Of a stretch of 64,000 nt of DNA, positions 56,229 through 64,000 are shown piece after piece. Where the stretch lies: positions 51,400,461-51,464,460 of the forward strand of contig CATQJL010000001.1 of the NCBI GenBank assembly GCA_958299035.1. Reading direction: 5' to 3'. Each line of letters starts with the position of its first letter. Within the stretch, counting starts at the first letter, position 1. The notes under the pieces are model-generated. The model saw nothing but the letters and a program-made list of their open reading frames with translations. It was not told where the DNA came from and did no database searches. The position numbers and the translations under genes were made by a program. The DNA comes from Cylicocyclus nassatus (lineage: Eukaryota > Nematoda > Chromadorea > Rhabditida > Strongylidae).

Positions 56229-57733
56229 ATTTCTTTGAACTATCTAATCCTTTTTGTCTCATGCTGACCGAAAACCGCCATTTTTTTATAAGGCAAAAGA
56301 AAATCCATGCAAGAACACTTTTTGTAAGAAAAAGTTTACAGATATCGGAAATGTTTTTGGTTTTTAAAAACTCCACATGTTCAATCAAAGTGAGTCAGCT
56401 TTCCTAGGAACCAAAAGGTTCGTTATAAAGAGCATGATTTTTAGCATTCTTACGTGGCTCTTTTCAGCGATATGCGCAACTTGCCGCAAATCAACCGGCT
56501 TTCAAAGAAAATATGACGAAAATGAAAACGTTACGAACTTATGAAATGACCTAATAGAATAATGTTTACTGATCTAATGTTTGCTGCATCATAAAAAAAT
56601 CTGGCTTATAAACAAGATGAAATTTAGATAAATTAAGACTCTTGTTTTATTGCTATTATTTTGTTTTATAAGTCCTAGCGTCTGCATAATTAACAAGATC
56701 ATGTAGTGCAGTTTTTGGCAGGGCAGCTTGTTTGGTCCCAAAATAGTCATTTGATCAACGCCCTGAGATCTTCTCGATACAAAACAAGCATCTTACATAA
56801 AGCCTGCGAGAGAAACAAACCATCATTCGATAGAGATTCGGGGAGTGCGTTGAATACTAGATAACCTCCAGTCAATTCTTGCAGCGGACCCTTCACGACA
56901 TTTGCCATTTGGGGTCATATTTTTGTTCTCTTAAATGGTCGTCGAATTGCACTCGCAATTCGACGTTCCTTAAAGAAGTGGGAACGAAAATGATAGATAC
57001 TTGTGAAAGAGACCTGATATTATATTAAATAGATGCTATGATCGATAGATGATTTCACTGAATTGACCTTGTAAGTTCGATGCGTCTGCATGGGTCGATC
57101 CAAATAATCTTCCGTCATCACCGTGTTCTGCGGAAGGACTAGTAAAAATGGAATGGAATAAGAAAATTCCGACATGTCGACTCAACTTTCTGTATATAAG
57201 AGTCTCTAATTGTAGTTCTTGTAGTTCCTTGTTATTTTCACACTACAGCTATAACTATCAAATTTGATTACTACATCGGTATAGACGATTCCCGTGGTAT
57301 AGCGGGCGTGACCCTGCAGATATTTAAACAAGTCTAAGAACTTGTTGATCTCCATTTTAAAGAATTAAAATTTACTCTCTAGATATCAGAAAATGCCACG
57401 CGCATACGTTGGCAAACGTCGGCAAAGCTCCACCCACTATACTGTGGGGAAAGAACGATTAGAATTACAATGATATGACACCTAACCGATACTTGAAGAT
57501 AGAAATTGTGGGCGGAGCAAAGATTTGCTGTGGCAAAGTTCAGATTACGTGGAATGCATTGCATGTGCCTTGAGATAGATAAGACGACAAAGTGAACACT
57601 GTGCATTGTGCATATGTGCACATGTGCATTAAAAATAAGCATTGATAAGCATTGATAAAGTTTAGATCATTAGAATCAATGGTTAATTGCTTCAGCTTCC
57701 AAAAAATATGAGGTATGAAAAAGACATGTCACA
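56229..57733. other. Stretch without recognisable gene
   Basis: A+T-rich sequence with no exon chain, RNA gene or element end recognised. Confidence 0.35.
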
Positions 57734-58559
57734 TCCTTCTATATGTTGTCTGCATGTACGTCTGTCCTTACTTATGTTCCAATTGGAAATTTTTATTTCT
57801 GAACCGATCCGGGCCAAACTTTGCACACATACATTTAGGTTTGGGGAGGGTGTCGTAGGCTACTTTTCGTCATTAGTCTATATCAGAGAATTATGATTTT
57901 CTGCAAAATCTGACCAACGGTGCTGGGAGTTGGCATAGGGTGTTAAGGGGTATATGTCAAGATGAACGATAGCTGGTACCAGTTGCGCGCGGGGTCATGA
58001 ACTGGTAATAACGTGTTCGTCGAAGCTCCGCCCTACTGCGGCGGACGAGTTTCTCGGACGATACCATCAAGTAAAAATCTTTAAATAGTCAGATACAAGC
58101 TTGTTGCAAGCTGTGGTGAAGCTTGACTACTTACAGAATCTTATTTTGATTTTTTTGTTTCTTTTTTGCAATCAATGTATAGTTGATGTGTTGTTCGTGA
58201 AATTCGAGAGATTTACTGATTTACCTATGAATGACCGAGTGACTCTCAGATATCCACATTTTTATGATGAAAAATGATCTGAAAAGCGATTTTCAATTTA
58301 ACTGAAATTTTGAAATCTACTGTTATCCAAATTGCAACCAACTGAAGAAACATGAGTGAAGTATTAGAGAGTTTTCCAATAGCTGCAACGCATTCCTAGG
58401 CTAATTAACAAGGGGCGGAGCGATCAGCGCAGCGCGTACGGTACCCAGCTGGCGGCTGGCACAAGCTATCGTTCATCTTGACTGCCATCCGGGTGTTAAG
58501 TGAGCATGCTGTTTACAAAAATATTGACAGGACTGGGCGGACTCGGGTTTGGCAGCCAG
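57734..58559 (+). mobile_element. Helitron relic containing a MULE-like insertion
   Basis: The left part carries the Helitron leader blocks (ttgtctgcatgtacgtctgt, gaaccgatccgggccaaactt, gtaggctacttttcgtcat) and the right end reads GGGCGGACTCGGGTTTGGCAGCCAG|T, with the terminal CTAG mutated to CCAG. It is split by the element at 57948-58490. Confidence 0.7.
57948..58490. mobile_element. MULE-like element, 543 bp
   Basis: A 10-bp direct repeat GGGTGTTAAG (57938-57947 and 58491-58500) flanks a segment whose ends contain tcaagatgaacgatagct and its exact complement. A 9-10 bp duplication with terminal inverted repeats fits Mutator-like elements. No transposase ORF. The interior holds gcggcggacgag and other unrelated sequence. 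Confidence 0.7.
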
Positions 58560-59331
58560 TTTGAAAAACATGATATTTAGGCTGAGATAGATGTGACCGT
58601 GAGGTTCAAGAATGACTACTTACAGATACAAAGCCACACTGTCTAAACTCATACGAGCGGATATCCTTCCTGCAAAATACTAACAGAATAAAGTGTTCAC
58701 AAGCAAAGTTGATTAGACAGCATACTGCATACTCCCTTAAGTATTTCGTTCCAAATCCAATAATACCCTAAGCAAAATCTCGAAAATTAGTGTAAGTACG
58801 ATCTAAGACCAGGTGGCAGGGTCTTCAACCCGTGGACGTCATTTCTCCTTGCGCTGGCAAATTATGAATGAATTGTTCTCGGCTGCTTCGCGATATTGGA
58901 AAGTCTTGAATCCTTTAGAAAGGTTGTCTTTTGTAAATAGAAGAACAATCAAACATGCTCAGGCTGATAAGAAGTTGCTGGAATATAGAGTGGAAAAGGC
59001 TTGAAGCTTTGATAGCGAGTCCCTATCCTTGACGTTGCCTAGAGTCATCGACAATCGAGGATTTCTAACTAGCCGAATTGCATGGCATCTTGTGAAGTAA
59101 CGGCTCATACTATTGAATGGAGGAGTCTCACTAACTGTCCGTTTTCTCGTTAAGTTGCTTGCAGACATGAATGTGCCTCCCCAGGTGTCATTGACTTATG
59201 TCGTGTGCGTAACAGCGTACCACGCGATAATATTTTGAGGGCCAGTATCTCAGTCTAAGAATTTCAGATTGTTGCACGTACAAAAATGATAATAGAACGA
59301 ATGGTTGAAAAGTGTTCGATTCTATTCAGTA
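58560..59331. other. Stretch between Helitron relic and autonomous Helitron
   Basis: No gene recognised. Ends with the T that follows the 3' CTAG terminus of the minus-strand Helitron. Confidence 0.35.
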
Positions 59332-62300
59332 CTAGCTGGTGTACCCGGCTTTGCCCGGCTGTTTTAGAATGAATCCAGGTTTAGCTTGGTTTATTTTTAC
59401 ACTTTTGCATGTAAAGTGTTTAATGAGATCTACCCAGAGATATTGTGACAAACTGATAGGCGGTCTTTCCAAGGTTTTTATTTTGACTGTTTGATAAGGA
59501 AGTCAATAACAAAATGGATAGAAAATAGCACGAATTTGATGGATTGTCGATTAATTCATAATTCTTGTTTTTCAATGCAATTCTTGCCAACGTTCTACGA
59601 ATCTATAGTCGTGATCAGTACTGATTAGAAAGTGAACTTGCCTCCAATATCTTAGAAACTTCAAGATAACGCTCTTTGATATACAACATTTCGTGTTCTT
59701 CCTTGTGGCGCGTATATATATAGATTGTTAGGAGATCCAACTCTTGAGCAGGCCACGTAGAGTTGACCATGTGAGAAACATGGATTCTCTAGATTGACGC
59801 CTGCTACCTTCAATGATTGTCCTTGAGCTTTGTTAACCGTCATGGCAAACGAAAGTTTGATTGGAAACTGAAGACGTTTAAATTCGAAAGGCAGCCCAGT
59901 TGAATGCAGTAGTATACGTGGAATAAGTTCGGTGTCTCCTTGAAATGTTCCACTCAAAATTGTCGCTTCAAGGACGTGGGGCTTAAGATCTGTAACGCAT
60001 AGCCTTGTGCCGTTACAAAGTTTCGGTGGATTTATGTTACGCAAAAGCATGATCGGAGATCCAATTTTCAACTTCAGTTCGTGAGCTGGAAATCCAGGAG
60101 GCTCAAGAGAGTTGAGAAACTCCACTGGAAAATTGACGGCTTCATCCTGATTAACGATGCTATCAATGGACCTGTACGTCACAGCAGGGCCAGGAATACT
60201 ATCTTGTATGATAGATTTCATAGTGCTTACACATTCATTTCTCGGTGCCAGTATGGCTCGTTCACAGAGCCAAAGGTAGTTCTGATGATTGTTGCGTATA
60301 TCCGGGAATACTTTCTCTATAAGCTCATTAACGGACAACACTACTTTGCAGAATCCTGGAGGAAACGCTATTAATTCAGTGGTTGGGTCCGTGAAAAGCT
60401 TTCCGTCTCCAAGGCGAAGAAGTTGCTGAGCGAATTTTCCTGCAGCCGTATCGCCAAGCAGATGCACCCGCATGTTTGTTTTCAGTGTCAACTTTTGCAC
60501 TTGTGCCCACAGAACGGAGGACTTAAGGCAAGCGTTCAATTCGTCAGCTGGTGTTCCTTTCGGGATAATGGGTAGTGTTTGACGAAAATCGCCGGATAGA
60601 AGAACTGCTAGGCCTCCCAGAAGTCAATCACTTTCCCTTAAATCTCGCAAAGTGCGGTCCACAGCCTCAAGAGCCTTCTTGTGCGCCATCGTACACTCGT
60701 CCCAAATTAACAGTTTGCATGCTTGCAGTACTTGTGCCTTTCCAGTACCTCTGCTAATGTTACACACTGGGGCTTCTGAGAGCGTAAGATCCAAGGGAAG
60801 ATTGAGAGCCGAATGCGCAGTACGACCTCCATTCAATAGTGTAGAAGCAATTCCCGATGAGGCAACTGCAACAGCTATTCCCCCTTGTCTTCGGACCTCT
60901 GCATGCAGCAAGTTCATGAGGAAGGTTTTTCCTGTACCCCCAGGAGCGTCGAGGAAAAACAATCCTCCGATATCGTTAGTAACCGCGTTCATGACCGTAT
61001 TGTACACTAACATTTGATCTTCTGTCAACAGACTCGTGGTATTTTCAACAAATCTCTCGAGGGAGTTTACATCAAAGGCTCTTTCCCTCAACACATCATC
61101 GTTTAATGCGTAGTCACCGCCACGATTGGGGCTTTCCAAGCCGAGCACGGATAAAGTCTGACCTGTAATTGACATACATCTGTCTTCAATCAGTATTAGA
61201 GCTTGATTGAATATTTCTTCAGAAAACTGCAAATTTTCTTAAACCACTCTACGCTTTTCTCTGAGTATGTCTTCACTAAGATGTTCTTTGTAGTTCTCCC
61301 AAAGAGCTCGTGGATTTGAAGGGGAGCATGCTGTTAGAATAACAGCAAAAAGACTACGTATCTGCTCGGAGGAACAGGTGAGGGATGCCTCTGATATGGT
61401 CAAATTCCAGTGTTCGTCGTTCTCGAGCAGACCTAATCTCTGACAGGCTTCTCTAAACGTTTGACAGTGTTCCCCGTTGACAGTCCTCAAATCCGCGAAT
61501 GACGTAGGTCCGCGAATTGTGTGAAGAAGCATTCTTAGATAAAAACATTCAGCATTTCTCGGATGTACTGTGTAGACCCGACCTATAACGTCTGATGCAT
61601 GAATGCCGTCTTGTCCGGGAACTAAAGCGCCTTGCTTTCTTGCTGAGAACTTTTTAGTCCTTTTGTCCCACGTAAAATACTTTGGCACTTCGGGATATAG
61701 GAGGGTCCTAGCAAATGAATTCTCTTGGCAGAGTAAGAAGAACGCAGTCAGGGTTGTGTTAGGTGGATGATTGGCTCTTTCGCGTGCATTGTCGGCTGTG
61801 AAGTAAACTCGCTGACCATTCTCTAAATGGACGGCTAGGTGGACGACAGCCGGGTATCTATCATGTATTTTGTAACTCAGTATCCTCCACACCGCTTCGC
61901 TGCTACTTATATATCTTCCCATTTGATATTGCGTGACTTCGTCATTAGAAGTACTCCCACTTTCAAGGCAAAACACAGCTATGTCACTACCTTTGTTAAT
62001 ATATTTACATATGTATTTGATGGACTTGACTGAGTTGCAATATTCCACGTTAATATGCGCCTGAAACATCTTAGAAAGAAGAGGAGTATATGGCACTACC
62101 CATCTGTTATCAATGTCGACATCTGTGAGCTGCCCGTCTACTCTTAGCCTCACTTTTGCTGTTTGTCCTCCTTCTTGCGGACTTCGCCTTCTGTACAACG
62201 GATACCCGTCTATGCCGGTCCGTGTTTCTCGAATCATTTCTCGAGGATAGCGCTTAATGCAGACTCCATTCTTCATACATGGTGATAAAGGATTTAATGG

Positions 62301-64000
62301 GCCACATGAGCCATGAATCATGTTCTTGGACACAATCTCGAAAAGAAGAGGATCTGCATCACGACTAGGCAACTCAGCTGATATGACCTCATCTACTTGT
62401 GTTGGACGAATCTTCTCTCTTAGCCACACCAAAATATGAGAGTGTGGAAGCCCTCTTTTCTGCCACTCGATGGTGTACATCCAACAACGTGCTCACCATA
62501 GATGTGACTTTTGGTTATTACGTCTATGAGCTTGATCAACTTCTGCTTGAAGATTCTTGCTGTCAAATCGTTTCTGTCAGCAAGAGCGCGATCTGGATAA
62601 AGCTCTCTAGCGATTTCATTCCATGTGGGATTACACGTAAAGGTAATGAAAAGATCGGGACGTCCAAATTTGCGAACATATGACATGGCATCTTACGCAT
62701 ATTCGTGCATCTGCATTGGGCTACCAGTAAAAGTGGCAGGAAGTATAACCTACTGCCCAATGTCTGTCACGTTCCCGTCGTTCGCTACAGCGTTGCGCAA
62801 GTGAATGTAGTCCTCCGATCGAAGTTGCCTTTGATTGTGCCGGATGTATCGGAGACGCTCTGTCTCTATTTTTGCATACATGTCTACAATATACTGGTGA
62901 AAATGCTGCCGACATTTAAGTATATGGTTCGATGAAGCAGACCTTGACATCAGTCGGTATGCATAGTACTCCATTGCCGAGACCTTCTTATTTGTAGCTC
63001 TGCCTGTTCTAGGATCTACTTGTTTTAGGTTGAAGTGATATCCATCTTGCCCCTGCCAAAAAATGAGCGGATATTGCAGAGCATCGTACGATCCATGCGT
63101 TTCAGCAATGCGTTGCAAAGTATCACTTCTTTTTCTTATGACAATATCACGACTATCACACTCGCATTCAACCAGCACCACTGCGACTTCGTTAACGGTG
63201 GGCAGATTGAAAAAACGCCTTTCATGCTCGTCCCGCGGCCTTTTGTCTGCATGAATGACTACTTTGTAGTCATCTGTCGGCACATTTTCCAATACCATCT
63301 TGAAGAGATTTACCAAATCATTGGATTGGTGTAGCATTCTTTGTAGACTGAGGACAATATTGTCCCTCGTCCCCGGTATAATCTCACACCTTTCGACTGC
63401 TCTGCAATTGCTCATCAGATACAAAGTAAAGTTGGAGGAACTGGGATTTTCGTTGGATACAGGGAGCAGTGACCCGATTCTGTGATATATTTGCCCCTGT
63501 ACTTTGAAGGTTGGCATGAAGCCGCTTTCACTGACAGCAACAGTGCATCCGAAGGACGTCATTTGAAAGCAAGCATTGTATTTTCTAATGTTCTGTAGAA
63601 AATGTTTGGAATCTGACGTCATGCCTTCCATATATGAAAGCAGCGGTTCAGGAGGATCTTCTATAGGTGCTAGCTGGACTTTACCATTCGAGCAGCACAT
63701 CCCAGGTGCCTCTGCCGCAAACTTTCGTGCCCGACAGTACCTACAAACCACATCCATTTCTCCAATGATCACTTTCGGATGAAGAGAAATGTTTTGATTG
63801 GGAGCATAATTGAATGCTGCCATCTTCAAATCGGCCCATCTGTTTGCTTGATGTGCCTGAAATTGGCGCTGCCTTTCAGACCGCAGTCGATGTTCATGTT
63901 GTTCAGCTGCGGCTCTTGTGGCAGCCTGGATTCGTCGATTCGCCTCACGTCTGATGTTTGACTGTTCTTCTGTGTGTGCAGCTCGAAGTTCAGCCATTCT
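59332..64000 (-). mobile_element. Helitron, 3' part, degenerate (extends beyond window)
   Basis: On the minus strand the element ends GCCGGGCAAAGCCGGGTA..CCAGCTAG followed by T (59331), with an imperfect GC hairpin just before CTAG. Upstream is a Rep/helicase gene. The 5' end is outside the window. The 3' terminus is shared in sequence with the non-autonomous elements at 29261-30228 and about 53086-54317, so this family could have mobilised them. Confidence 0.9.
59661..64000 (-). pseudogene. Helitron Rep/helicase (RepHel) with inactivating lesions
   Basis: Rolling-circle transposase-helicase, about 1,445 codons visible. The N-terminal segment (62753-64000) leads into the Rep domain: FGRPDLFITFTCNPTW (about 62635-62680), the HUH-type motif KRGLPHSHILVWL (about 62425-62460) and the paired tyrosines of IKYICKYINKG. 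The PIF1-like helicase follows: Walker A APGGTGKT (about 60925-60950), Walker B IWDE, GDFRQTLP, and the C-terminal VNKAQGQSL and YVACSRVG motifs; stop at 59661. In-frame stops at 62750-62752, 62693-62695, 61239-61241 and 60624-60626, plus a one-base frameshift near 62480, inactivate it. The reading frame is otherwise well conserved, so decay is recent. Confidence 0.9.

Overview
The window reads as nuclear DNA of a nematode, probably not Caenorhabditis. The coding signal is split into short exons joined by introns with T-rich acceptors (TTTCAG, TTTGCAG, TTTTAG), many introns are long and filled with transposon debris, and the host proteins are a CYP13/CYP3-clan-like cytochrome P450 pair and a MES-4/NSD-type histone methyltransferase. 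No bacterial, viral or organellar gene organisation is visible. All exon joins were made by eye from splice sites, reading phase and family motifs.

Layout. Positions 489-978 are the last three exons of a P450 whose upstream exons lie outside the window. Positions 2509-15029 are a second, nearly complete P450 on the same strand (14 exons; two junctions do not close in phase). Positions 17109-24810 on the minus strand are a 24-exon gene of about 950 codons with tandem PHD fingers, a PWWP-like segment, AWS, SET and post-SET: a probable H3K36 methyltransferase. From about 25 kb to the end almost everything recognisable is transposon-derived.

Transposons. Target-site duplications and terminal repeats could be read directly for many non-autonomous elements: hAT-like (8-bp duplication: 5358-6411, 8687-8876, 6725-6968), Tc1/mariner-like (TA: 1585-2250, 45541-46217, 10210-11231, 46829-47613), a TTAA-target family sharing the terminus AGGCAG or a close variant (12032-12102, 12107-12552, 13087-13349, 27205-27507, 39156-39561, 49193-51293), TTA/TAA-target foldbacks resembling PIF/Harbinger MITEs (30707-30815, 34549-35398, 46490-46694, 55162-56225), one MULE-like element with a 10-bp duplication (57948-58490), and non-autonomous Helitrons (19002-19290, 29261-30228, about 53086-54317, 57734-58559). 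Positions 42202-47931 hold a decayed BEL/Pao LTR retrotransposon with gag and aspartic protease remnants but no visible reverse transcriptase; three MITEs have landed in it. Positions 59332-64000 (minus) are the 3' part of a Helitron with a Rep/helicase gene inactivated by four stop codons and a frameshift.

How the parts relate. The two P450 genes are tandem paralogues with the same final exon boundaries. The methyltransferase runs towards them convergently. MITEs and a Helitron relic sit inside introns of both complete genes. Nothing here is clearly an undescribed system. The most unusual structures are neighbouring MITEs that share a single target duplication (three cases), the wide size range of the TTAA family, the palindrome-rich 2.1-kb element at 49193-51293, and an apparent GC-AG intron required by phase just upstream of the AWS/SET exons.
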